NCBI RefSeq assembly: GCF_010093305.1
Contig: NZ_PDWS01000009.1
Coordinates: forward strand, 1-64,000
Origin: Pseudoxanthomonas sacheonensis
GTDB lineage: Bacteria > Pseudomonadota > Gammaproteobacteria > Xanthomonadales > Xanthomonadaceae
Length of the DNA: 64,000 bases
Reading direction: 5' to 3'
Shown here: one piece after another, positions 1-7,630 of the stretch
Layout of the letters: every line of letters starts with the position of its first letter
How positions within the stretch are numbered: the stretch's first letter is position 1
Notes under the pieces: model-generated
What the model was told of the DNA's origin: nothing
What the model saw: only the letters and a program-made list of their open reading frames with translations
Database searches by the model: none
Translations under genes and position numbers: made by a program

Positions 1-180
1 ACCGGTTCCGGCCGAACTGGAGTGGAAGGTCTGCTTGAGCCCGTCGACGGTACCGTTGATCACGCCGCTGTCGAAACCGAACAGGAAGCCGCCGATGGTG
101 GCCACGCAACTGATCAGGATGATCAGCGGGGTGTTCTCGCCGCTGTCGGCACTGGTACTGCTCAGGGTGGCACTGGACAT
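1..180 (-). CDS. Sugar porter family MFS transporter, N-terminal fragment (probable xylose:H+ symporter)
   Basis: The gene starts at 180 and runs off the left edge, so only the first 60 residues are visible. They show a polar N-terminus, then a hydrophobic first membrane segment containing GGFLFGFDSGVINGT. That matches the first helix of the MFS sugar porter family (XylE/GalP/GLUT type). An AAGGTG ribosome binding site lies just before the ATG. It follows xylA by 35 bases and shares its strand, so it is probably the last visible gene of a xylB-xylA-transporter operon that brings xylose across the inner membrane. The xylose substrate is inferred from the neighbours, because the fragment carries no specificity residues. 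Confidence 0.85.
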   Translation of the reverse strand, partial: MSSATLSSTSADSGENTPLIILISCVATIGGFLFGFDSGVINGTVDGLKQTFHSSSAGTG

Positions 181-215
181 GGGTTCACCTTGGTAGAGGG
201 CGGCGGCGGGTCGGA

Positions 216-1562
216 TCAGGCGCGTAGCAAATACTGGTTCAGCAGGTTTTCGTAAGCTTCCTGCCGACCGCTGCGCTGCTGCGGCTCGCCGGCCTGCGAA
301 GCCTGCGCGACCAGGTCGGCCAACGTGCGCTGTCCGTCCTCGAACGCCTTGCCTTCGCCGCTGTCGAAGCTGGAATAGCGCTGCTTGCGCCAGCTCTCCC
401 AGGGCGAGGCCGTCAGCAGCGCATGCGCCACTTCCAGGCCGCGTGCGAAGCTGTCCATGCCGCCGATATGGGCGAGGAAAAGATCTTCACGATCGGTCGA
501 TTCGCGCCGCACCTTGGCGTCGAAATTCAGTCCGCCAGGTTGCAGGCCGCCCTGGCGCAACACCACCTGCATGGCGCCTACCGTGTCGTAGAGATCGCTG
601 GGGAACTGATCGGTGTCCCAACCGTTCTGCGCATTGCCGCGGTTGGCGTCGATGCTGCCCAGCATGCCCGCGTCGGAGGCCACCTGCAGATCGTGTTCGA
701 AGGTGTGTCCGGACAGCGTCGCGTGGTTGGCTTCGATATTGAGCTTGAAGTCTTTTTCCAGACCATGCTGGCGCAGGAAACCGACCACCGTGGCGCTGTC
801 GAAGTCGTACTGGTGTTTCATCGGCTCCATCGGCTTGGGCTCGATCAGGAAGTTGCCGGTGAAGCCGATGCTGCGGCCATAGTCGCGCGCCATGGTCAGG
901 AAACGCCCCATGTGCGCCAGCTCGCGTTTCATATCGGTGTTGACCAGGCTGGCATAGCCCTCGCGGCCGCCCCAGAACACATAATTCGCGCCGCCCAGTT
1001 CCACGGTGGCGTCCAGCGCGGTTTTCACCTGTACCGCAGCGCGCGCGACCACATTGAAATCCGGATTGGTCGAAGCGCCATTCATGTAGCGCGGATGGCT
1101 GAACAGGTTCGCCGTTCCCCACAGCAGCTTCATGCCCGTGGCATTCTGGCGTTCCTTGGCGATGGCCACCATATGGCGGACGTTCTTCTCGTACTGGCCG
1201 ACATCGTCGTTGTCAGGGGCCAGGTCGATGTCGTGGAAGCACCAGTACGGCACGCCCAGCTTGGTGAAGAATTCGAACGCCGCATCGGCCTTGGCTTCGG
1301 CCTTCTGCAATGCGCTGCCGGTGCCTGCGTCCCATGGATAAGCGCGGGTGCCGGGACCGAAAGGATCGTGGCCGGCATTGCAGAAGCTGTGCCAGTAGCA
1401 CACCGCGAAACGCAGATGTTCGGCCATGGTCTTGTCGCCGATGCGCTTGTCGGCGTCGTACACCTTGAAAGCCAGCGGGTTATCCGAATCGCGGCCTTCG
1501 AACGGGATGCGTCCGATGCCCGGGAAGAATTCTTTTTCGCCGACGAAATATTGACTGCTCAT
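216..1562 (-). CDS. xylA: Xylose isomerase
   Basis: A 448-residue class II xylose isomerase, the usual length. It interconverts D-xylose and D-xylulose in the cytoplasm with two divalent metals. The catalytic and metal-binding residues are visible: CFHD around residues 108-111, IEPKP (E241, K243), NIEANH (E277, H280), D305, and WDTD (D316, D318). The start [13 protein letters not shown] is the family's typical N-terminus. It lies between xylB (40 bases upstream) and the sugar porter (35 bases downstream). The order is therefore kinase, isomerase, transporter in one likely transcript under the xyl-box at 3120. Confidence 0.97.
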   Translation of the reverse strand: MSSQYFVGEKEFFPGIGRIPFEGRDSDNPLAFKVYDADKRIGDKTMAEHLRFAVCYWHSFCNAGHDPFGPGTRAYPWDAGTGSALQKAEAKADAAFEFFTKLGVPYWCFHDIDLAPDNDDVGQYEKNVRHMVAIAKERQNATGMKLLWGTANLFSHPRYMNGASTNPDFNVVARAAVQVKTALDATVELGGANYVFWGGREGYASLVNTDMKRELAHMGRFLTMARDYGRSIGFTGNFLIEPKPMEPMKHQYDFDSATVVGFLRQHGLEKDFKLNIEANHATLSGHTFEHDLQVASDAGMLGSIDANRGNAQNGWDTDQFPSDLYDTVGAMQVVLRQGGLQPGGLNFDAKVRRESTDREDLFLAHIGGMDSFARGLEVAHALLTASPWESWRKQRYSSFDSGEGKAFEDGQRTLADLVAQASQAGEPQQRSGRQEAYENLLNQYLLRA

Positions 1563-1602
1563 GAGGGGGTCCTACGGTTTTGTATCGGGTTGGAAAGGCT
1601 TG

Positions 1603-3096
1603 TCACGCGGCGTAGAGGCGCTGCGCGGCGGCAAGGTGGTCCAGGAAACGGCGGTAAGGCTCGCGGTAGGCGACCACCTGCCCGGCATCGGGCGTGCAGG
1701 TCAACGCCTGGTCGCTGATCGCGTGCGCGCCGACCAGTTCGGGCAGAGGAGTCCTGTCCCCCTGCGCTTGCGTGAGCGACCACAAGGCCTGCAGCGCAGC
1801 GCCGAATGCGGCGCCCTCGGCTTCGCGCGGTACTTCCACGGTCAAGCCGAACACATCGGCGACCATCTGCCGCCAGGCAGCGCTCGCGGAGCCTCCACCG
1901 GTCAGAACGATGCGGTCGAACGACATTCCCGCCGCGAGAAAGGCGTCGTATCCGTATTTCAGCGTGAACGTGGCGCCTTCCATGGCGGCGCGATAGAAAT
2001 GGGCCGGGCTGGCGTTGTGCAGGCTGAGACCGGTCAGCACGCCCTTGCCCAGCGGCAGGTCGGGCGTACGTTCGCCATTCAAGAATGGCAGCATGGTAAG
2101 ACCGTCGGCACCAGCGGGCGTAGCCGCGATATGCGCATCGCCCGCGCGCGTGCTGAAGCCGAACAGCCTGGCGATGGTCTCGGTGGCCACCGTGCAATTC
2201 ATGGTGCAGATCAGCGGCAGCCATCCTCCGGTGGAGGAACAGAACGCCGCCCAGCCGCCGGCCGGATCGATCACCGGCGTATCCGAATACGCGAACAGCG
2301 TGCCCGAGGTCCCCAGGCTCATCGCCAGCCTGCCGGGCACCACGCAACCGGTGCCGATGGCGGCCATCATGTTGTCGCCGCCGCCTACCGCGACCAGCAC
2401 GCCTGGCGACAGGCCCAGTTCTTCGGCACGGTCGGCGCGCAGGGGGAACACGCTGTCGGCGGCAACCAGCGGCGGCAGGCACTCGGTGAGATCGCGTTGC
2501 GGATCGATGGCTTTCAGCATCGCGGGCGACCATTGCCGCGTGCGCACATCCAGCCAACCGGTGCCCGAAGCGTCGCCGTGTTCGCAGAAGGCTTCGCCGG
2601 TAAGCCAGAAATTCAGATAGTCGTGCGGCAGCAGGATCCTGGCCAGGCGACGATAGACCTCGGGCCGGTGTTTGCGCGTCCACGGCAATTTCGAGGCGGT
2701 GTAGCCGGCCAGAATCGGATTGCCGGCGATGGCGATGCTGCGTTCTGCCCCACCCACCGCGTCCATGATTTCGACGCATTCAGCGCTGCTGCTGGTGTCG
2801 CACCATAGCTTGGCGGGGGCCAGGACTTCACCGTCGGCGCCGACGGGCACGAAGCCATGTTGCTGTCCGGAAACCGCAAGCGCCTGGATGTTCCTGCGAA
2901 GGCCCGGATCGATGTTGGCGAAGCATGCGCGTACGGCTTTGACCCACTCGCCGGGATGTTGTTCGCGGCTGCCGTCGTCGCCGCTGATGAGCTCCAGCGG
3001 CGCGCTGGCGGCCGCGACTACGCGCCGCGCTTGGTCGTCGTAGACGACGACTTTCACGCTCTGCGTTCCCGCGTCGATTCCGGCGGTAAAAGTCAC
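1603..3096 (-). CDS. xylB: Xylulokinase
   Basis: An FGGY-family kinase that phosphorylates D-xylulose to xylulose 5-phosphate. The N-terminal phosphate loop is IDAGTQSVKVVVYD, and VAVGGGDNMMAAIGTG and LTGGGSASAAWRQM mark the ATP-binding half. I place the start at the GTG at 3096 (VTFTAGIDAG, 497 residues). The frame stays open to an ATG at 3180, but that start would add about 28 non-family residues and would put the operator-like xyl-box inside the gene. The Shine-Dalgarno is weak (GCAGAG), so the start remains uncertain. It is the first gene of the xylBA-transporter unit. Confidence 0.93.
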   Translation of the reverse strand: MTFTAGIDAGTQSVKVVVYDDQARRVVAAASAPLELISGDDGSREQHPGEWVKAVRACFANIDPGLRRNIQALAVSGQQHGFVPVGADGEVLAPAKLWCDTSSSAECVEIMDAVGGAERSIAIAGNPILAGYTASKLPWTRKHRPEVYRRLARILLPHDYLNFWLTGEAFCEHGDASGTGWLDVRTRQWSPAMLKAIDPQRDLTECLPPLVAADSVFPLRADRAEELGLSPGVLVAVGGGDNMMAAIGTGCVVPGRLAMSLGTSGTLFAYSDTPVIDPAGGWAAFCSSTGGWLPLICTMNCTVATETIARLFGFSTRAGDAHIAATPAGADGLTMLPFLNGERTPDLPLGKGVLTGLSLHNASPAHFYRAAMEGATFTLKYGYDAFLAAGMSFDRIVLTGGGSASAAWRQMVADVFGLTVEVPREAEGAAFGAALQALWSLTQAQGDRTPLPELVGAHAISDQALTCTPDAGQVVAYREPYRRFLDHLAAAQRLYAA

Positions 3097-3119
3097 TGCA
3101 GCAACTCTGCCGGAAAAAA

Positions 3120-3133
3120 AGTTAGCGCTACCA
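3120..3133 (-). promoter_or_regulatory. xyl-box, probable XylR (LacI-family) operator
   Basis: Read on the minus strand this is TGGTAGCGCTAACT, 13 of 14 bases matching the xyl-box TGGTAGCGCTAACA that I recall for XylR in Xanthomonas campestris. It has the central TAGCGCTA palindrome and lies 24 bases before the proposed GTG of xylB. A repressor bound here would block initiation of the xylBA-transporter transcript. An exact copy lies at 11084 before the first TBDR gene. No xylR gene is in the window. Confidence 0.8.
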
Positions 3134-3380
3134 TTCCGGTGGCAAAAAAAAGACCAGCTGCTTGAAAGACTCGATTTCACTTCCCGCCCCGATCTGTGCC
3201 GCTGATGTTTCGCACTTTAACTATCGCTTCAAGAAAAAGCCTGCTGCAACGCAGAATATGTTTTAAATCAATGCGTTACTAGGCAGCAGTACGCGAATCC
3301 TTTCGGGACGCCAGTCGACAGGTTTTCGTTTCGGCGCCTTTTCAGCCTGGGTATGAAGACATCTCTTCCTGCTGGAACCA
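3134..3380. other. Intergenic region upstream of xylB
   Basis: No gene or RNA is visible. The region is less GC-rich than the flanking genes and must hold the xylB promoter, but I could not pick convincing -35/-10 boxes. It also contains the 3' flank of the DUF6445-type gene ending at 3381. Confidence 0.5.
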
Positions 3381-4076
3381 TCAGGGAACCACATCGATGA
3401 AGGTATTGATCGATAGCCGCCCCGTCACCGGATCGGCGGGCGGAACCCGCGCCTTGTCGATGCTGCCGGAGGGCAACGAATTTCGCCGATAAACCACCAT
3501 CCGGTTGAACACGCCTTCCACCTTGGCGACCCGCTCGAACAGCGCCGTGTCTTCACCGATGTAACCGTCCGCGACATCGCTGCCACGGCTCTCCTGTTCC
3601 AGGCAATCGAAGTACTCCTTCCGTCGTTGCTCGTCGATGTACTCGAAACCGGTGCGGCGGTGACGATAGAAGGCCGTTCCGCCCCAGTCTGCGTGGAACA
3701 GGTAATGCACGGTCGCCAGCCCCTCGCTGCGAAGCGAGTCGATGTGCGGTATGCGCTGCAGGAACAACAGCTTTTCCGCAGGCAGGGTCACCAGCGAAAA
3801 GTGGCACATCGGGAACACGAACCGGCCGGGTTCCAAGCCGAAGCATTCCTTCAACAACGGGTTCAGGGTCGTCTCGAGGAAGCGCTGGTACGACAGCGGC
3901 GCCTGGGCGCGGATGCCGGGGAACATCGAGGCTTGCCCGACGAAGTGGCTGCGCGCGGCTTTCCGCACCAGCCGCTCGGGATCGGAAACGAGATTGTCGA
4001 TGACCAGCAGCGGAGCGCCCTCCGTTCCGATCGAAAGCTTGCGGACCTGGAGGCCGGGGTGATGGTTCAGAAGCAT
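3381..4076 (-). CDS. DUF6445-type protein, possible 2OG-Fe(II) oxygenase-like fold
   Basis: 231 residues with no signal peptide. The central part has HIDSLRSEGLATVHYLF followed by WGGTAFYRHRRTGFE. I associate this pattern with the DUF6445 family, which is often found beside tryptophan-halogenase-like genes in Xanthomonas and Caulobacter relatives. The HxD pair followed by a histidine-rich strand recalls iron/2-oxoglutarate oxygenases, but that is inference and no activity is known to me. A GAGGAAT ribosome binding site precedes the ATG. It follows the halogenase gene by 28 bases and ends the SapC/cupin/halogenase cassette. Confidence 0.7.
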   Translation of the reverse strand: MLLNHHPGLQVRKLSIGTEGAPLLVIDNLVSDPERLVRKAARSHFVGQASMFPGIRAQAPLSYQRFLETTLNPLLKECFGLEPGRFVFPMCHFSLVTLPAEKLLFLQRIPHIDSLRSEGLATVHYLFHADWGGTAFYRHRRTGFEYIDEQRRKEYFDCLEQESRGSDVADGYIGEDTALFERVAKVEGVFNRMVVYRRNSLPSGSIDKARVPPADPVTGRLSINTFIDVVP

Positions 4077-4104
4077 GCGTATTCCTCGCTGGCCCCACGC
4101 ATGG

Positions 4105-5628
4105 CTACGCCGGCGTCGATCTCGCCCCCCACACCTCGGGCGCGGCCTTGCAATAGCGCTCTATGAATTCCTGCTGCGACGGCATCTGCGCGACCGTCCG
4201 CTCGATCGGCTGCCGGATCGAATCCAATAGCTTGCGCATGTCCTGATCGGGCAACGCGCGCGCCAGCGGGTGATGCTGCTCCGGCTCGATGCCCTGCCCC
4301 AACAGCACGTGCGTCCACGAGTCCACCCGGAACAGTTCATCCGCGCCCTGCCATGCGTGTGCACGCTCGCGCCACGCGCGCAGGCGCATCGCCAGCGATT
4401 CGGGCAACTCCATCTCGCGGCATTCTTTCCACATCGGCTCGTCGCGCTGGTTGGCGTGGTAGTGCAGGATGATGAAGTCGCGCACATGCTCCATTTCGGC
4501 GCGGCTGACGTCGTTGTAGATATCGACCAGCGAGGGTGCGATTCCATCGAATGGGAACAGCTGGATCAGGCGCACCACGGCGCTGATGGCCAGGTGGATG
4601 CTGGTCGATTCCAGCGGCTCGATGAAGCCGCTGGCCAGGCCCAGCGACACCACGTTCTTGTTCCACGCCTTCAACCTGCGGCCGGTGCGGAACGGTACCA
4701 GCCACGGATCCTTGATGGGCCTGGCGCCGACGTCCTGCAACAGCTTTGCCCGTGCTTCGTCGTCGGACATGTGGCGGCTGGAAAAGACCAGCCCGCAGCC
4801 GACGCGGTGCTGCAGCGGGATATGCCAACGCCAACCGGCTTCGTGGGCGATGGCGCGGGTGTAGGGCACGGGCGGACCGACCGATTCGGTCTGCACCGCC
4901 ACGGCGCGGTCGCTGGGCAGCCACTGGTTCCAGTCCTCATAACCGGTGTGCAGGGCCTGCTCGATCAGCAGGCCGCGGAAGCCGGTGCAGTCGATGAACA
5001 AGTCGCCCTCGACGACCTGCCCGTCTTCCAGCACCAGCGCTTCGACGAAGCCGCTATCCGCATGCTGCCTGACTTCGTGGATCTTGCCCTCCATGCGCTT
5101 CAATCCGTAGCCCTCCGCAATGCGGCGCAGGAAGCGCGCATACAGGCTGGCGTCGAAATGGTAGGCGTAGTTGACCTGCGGCTGTTGCGGCAATGCGAAC
5201 CGGTCGTCGCGCGAAGCGACGGTTTCCAGACAGAAATCGCCCAGTTCCGATTGCATGCCGCGGCGCAGGCTGTCGAGCCAGAAATGATGGAAAGGACAGA
5301 CCAGCGTGCCCTGCCCTGTGGTTCCGAAAGGATGGATGTACCGCTCACCGGGCCGGCGCCAGTTCTCGAACGAGATCGAAAGCTTGAAAGTGCCGGCGAC
5401 GGCGCGCAGGAATTCCTGTTCGTCGATCTGCAGGAAACGGTGGAAAGTGCGGATCGGCGGCACCGTCGATTCGCCGACGCCGACAGTGCCGATCTGTTCG
5501 GACTCGACCAGGGTGATGTCCAGCCTGTCACGGAACTGGTGCGACAGGGCGCAGGCGGCAAGCCAACCCGCGGTGCCGCCGCCGGCGATCACCACCTTGC
5601 GTATTTGCCCTTTATCCGATCTGTCCAA
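4105..5628 (-). CDS. Flavin-dependent tryptophan-halogenase-like protein
   Basis: 507 residues of the PrnA/RebH-like flavin-dependent halogenase family. Visible hallmarks are the FAD loop GGGTAGW (16-22), the catalytic-lysine segment GTFKLSISFENW (Lys82), the halogenase signature WRWHIP (266-271) and FIEPLEST (335-342) with the conserved glutamate. On residues alone it should be catalytically competent. The start appears to be TTG at 5628, with GGGGAGAG close upstream; no ATG precedes the FAD loop. Relatives next to TBDR genes in Xanthomonas have been reported to brominate indoles in vitro, but the natural substrate is unknown. It lies between the cupin and DUF6445-type genes. Confidence 0.88.
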   Translation of the reverse strand: MDRSDKGQIRKVVIAGGGTAGWLAACALSHQFRDRLDITLVESEQIGTVGVGESTVPPIRTFHRFLQIDEQEFLRAVAGTFKLSISFENWRRPGERYIHPFGTTGQGTLVCPFHHFWLDSLRRGMQSELGDFCLETVASRDDRFALPQQPQVNYAYHFDASLYARFLRRIAEGYGLKRMEGKIHEVRQHADSGFVEALVLEDGQVVEGDLFIDCTGFRGLLIEQALHTGYEDWNQWLPSDRAVAVQTESVGPPVPYTRAIAHEAGWRWHIPLQHRVGCGLVFSSRHMSDDEARAKLLQDVGARPIKDPWLVPFRTGRRLKAWNKNVVSLGLASGFIEPLESTSIHLAISAVVRLIQLFPFDGIAPSLVDIYNDVSRAEMEHVRDFIILHYHANQRDEPMWKECREMELPESLAMRLRAWRERAHAWQGADELFRVDSWTHVLLGQGIEPEQHHPLARALPDQDMRKLLDSIRQPIERTVAQMPSQQEFIERYCKAAPEVWGARSTPA

Positions 5629-5676
5629 TTCACTCTCCCCTTTTGCAACGGATGCGGCACGAGGACCGTTCGCACC

Positions 5677-6708
5677 TCAGCGATTCAGCTTTCCAATCAG
5701 CATGGCGCGGATCCGCCGCGCGAGCGTTTCGTCCACGGGCCCCAGCACGTTGCGCGCCGCATCCGGCAAATGTTCGCCCGCCCGCTCGGCCGGCCCGAAG
5801 ACGTAGTACTCGAACACGTCCCGCCAGGCCTGCTTTTCCCTTTCCGGCCGGTCGCGGATCGTCCACAGCGCGTGGTAAAGCGCATGCATCGGCGTGGGCA
5901 CGTAAGCGGGCGAACTGCTCCACCAGTAATTGACCAGCACGTTGAACGCGTCCAGCGCCTGCACATGGTGCCACCACATGCTGGGGATGAAGATGGCGTC
6001 GCCCGGCTCCAGCAACGCGCTTTGACCGCGTGCCAGCGCGTCGCGGAAGTGCGGATAACGTTCGAAGTCGGGAGCGGCGAAATCGACCACGCTCACCGCC
6101 TGCCCGCCGGGCGTCGGCTCCAGCGGACCAGGATAGAGATTGGCGATCTGCTCCGGCGGAAACAACGTGAACCGCCGCCGCCCGACCGTGCAGCAGGCGA
6201 TGTTATTGGGCGCGTCGTAATGGCACGAGGCGGTAACGCGATTACCGACCCAGATACTGGGCGGAGCCTGCACACCATGCGCGGCGAAGTCGAGATCGTT
6301 CCCGGCCCGGAAGCCCGGCAGACAACCCTCGATCGGCAGCGACGCCACGTAGTAGGTGGGCGGATGCGCGTCGTCCGCATGCGCGGCGATTTCATCCAGC
6401 ACCCGATCGAGCCCGCCGCGCCGTACTTCGCAATTCAAGCCGGTGAAATCGTCGTTGTAGAACGGACGCCCGGCCACTTCCGGTCCGCCATAGGAATACT
6501 GTACCGGCGCGCCGTTGTAGTAGCCGCGCAAATAAGCCATCGCCGCCTGCATGGATTCCAGTCCGGCCCGCACCAGTCCCCAGTCGCGCGCGATGCCTTT
6601 CAGCAACGCCGGCTGTCCCACTGCCAACAACTCGTCCAGCGGCAGCGCGTCGGGCCGGCAGCCTTCGATCACGCGGATATCGCCGGCCACCTCGACCATG
6701 CCGTTCAC
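5677..6708 (-). CDS. Cupin-8/JmjC-domain protein
   Basis: 343 residues of the cupin_8 (JmjC-like) group, whose members are often iron- and 2-oxoglutarate-dependent hydroxylases. The iron ligands are visible as HYDAPNN (HxD) and a distal histidine in MWWHHV, with CCTVGRRRFTLFPPEQ between them. No signal peptide is seen, so it is probably cytoplasmic. The GTG at 6708 overlaps the sapC stop as GTGA, suggesting translational coupling. An in-frame ATG at 6699 is an alternative start. The halogenase-like gene follows 48 bases later. The substrate is unknown; hydroxylation of a protein or small molecule is inference from the fold. Confidence 0.82.
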   Translation of the reverse strand: MNGMVEVAGDIRVIEGCRPDALPLDELLAVGQPALLKGIARDWGLVRAGLESMQAAMAYLRGYYNGAPVQYSYGGPEVAGRPFYNDDFTGLNCEVRRGGLDRVLDEIAAHADDAHPPTYYVASLPIEGCLPGFRAGNDLDFAAHGVQAPPSIWVGNRVTASCHYDAPNNIACCTVGRRRFTLFPPEQIANLYPGPLEPTPGGQAVSVVDFAAPDFERYPHFRDALARGQSALLEPGDAIFIPSMWWHHVQALDAFNVLVNYWWSSSPAYVPTPMHALYHALWTIRDRPEREKQAWRDVFEYYVFGPAERAGEHLPDAARNVLGPVDETLARRIRAMLIGKLNR

Positions 6709-7463
6709 GCCGCGCGTTCGGGCGCCGCAGCGTCGCGCTCGCGCAAGCGGCGCTGTTTTTCGGCCATCAACCGGCGCACGTTGTGCAGCGAAGCCAACAC
6801 CAGGTAGGCGCCTTCGAGGAAGCCGGCCTGGTTCAGGCGGTGCAGCGATCCGGCGTCGAGCGCGGCCAGTCTCTCGCGATCGATGCCGTACAGGCCGCTC
6901 ACGCTGACGCGGTGCTTGTCCTCCAGTTGAACCTCCAGATTGACCGGCTGGATGAGGCTCATGGAATCGAACGCGGCGAACATGGCCGCACCGAACTCCA
7001 CACCGTCGCGAATGCCGCGCAGCACGCCGGCGATGTGTTGCAGGTAAGGACTGTTGCCGCCTTGCGGCAGGAACACCGGTTCGCCTTCGCTGAAACTGAC
7101 GCGCGGATGCTCCAGATCGACATGCATGACCGGCTCGTTACGCAATTCGCCGTCGATGCGCTGCTCCTGGAAGCCGATCAGGAACGGCCCCTTGGCGATG
7201 GCGCCCGGCAGGTAGGCGGCATTCCAGCGGCCGTCCTGCAGGAACAGATTCTCATGCTGTTCGAACCCCAGCAGCGCCACCGATTGCCATTGGCCGCTGT
7301 CGCCGTCCTTGCGGAAGAAGATCGGATACTCCCTTTGCAACTCGGCGTACTCGCTAGGGAACGCCGGCACCATGCCGATGTCGTCGCCGAATTGGCGGCC
7401 GAAGCCGGTGACCACGCGCAGGTCCTTGTGGGTCACGTTGTCGAGCAGTTCGTATCGGGCCAT
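6705..7463 (-). CDS. SapC-family protein
   Basis: 252 residues resembling the SapC family, named after a Campylobacter surface-layer gene region. The N-terminal half carries FPSEYAELQREYPIFFRKD and a GFQEQRI segment. I chose the ATG at 7463 (MARYELLDNVTHKDLRVV) because the frame upstream is non-family sequence crossing the terminator. It heads the cassette SapC, cupin, halogenase, DUF6445, and overlaps the cupin start by four bases. In related bacteria this family recurs beside sugar TBDRs, but its role is not established. It is separated from the receptor by a strong hairpin, so expression may depend on read-through or a second promoter. Confidence 0.85.
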   Translation of the reverse strand: MARYELLDNVTHKDLRVVTGFGRQFGDDIGMVPAFPSEYAELQREYPIFFRKDGDSGQWQSVALLGFEQHENLFLQDGRWNAAYLPGAIAKGPFLIGFQEQRIDGELRNEPVMHVDLEHPRVSFSEGEPVFLPQGGNSPYLQHIAGVLRGIRDGVEFGAAMFAAFDSMSLIQPVNLEVQLEDKHRVSVSGLYGIDRERLAALDAGSLHRLNQAGFLEGAYLVLASLHNVRRLMAEKQRRLRERDAAAPERAA

Positions 7464-7560
7464 CAGGATTCCAGCGATTGAATGGATGCGACTCGGTCCA
7501 CGGCGACGATTGCAGAAAAACCTTGCGCCGGCAAGCGAAAACGCTTGTGCCGAAGGCCCC

Positions 7561-7593
7561 AATAAAAGGGACCGCTGCTTGCGCAGCGGTCCC
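7561..7593 (-). terminator. Rho-independent terminator after the first TBDR gene
   Basis: A perfect 11-bp stem, GGGACCGCTGC (7568-7578) with GCAGCGGTCCC (7583-7593), has a four-base loop. On the minus strand it is followed by TTTTATT. On the plus strand it is followed by GCTTTT, so it could work in both directions. It lies 38 bases after the receptor stop and about 100 bases before sapC. It probably makes receptor mRNA more abundant than the downstream cassette. Confidence 0.9.
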
Positions 7594-7630
7594 GCTTTTG
7601 ACGACGTTCCAAGCGCGGACTTCGCTGAAC

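Noticed and set aside
3097-3180. An N-terminal extension of xylulokinase starting at an ATG at 3180
   Set aside because: It would add 28 residues unlike the family and would place the xyl-box within the coding sequence.
4270-6807. An 845-codon open frame on the plus strand opposite the halogenase and cupin genes
   Set aside because: It is antisense to two genes with clear family motifs and has no recognisable domain. Long antisense frames are expected in GC-rich DNA.
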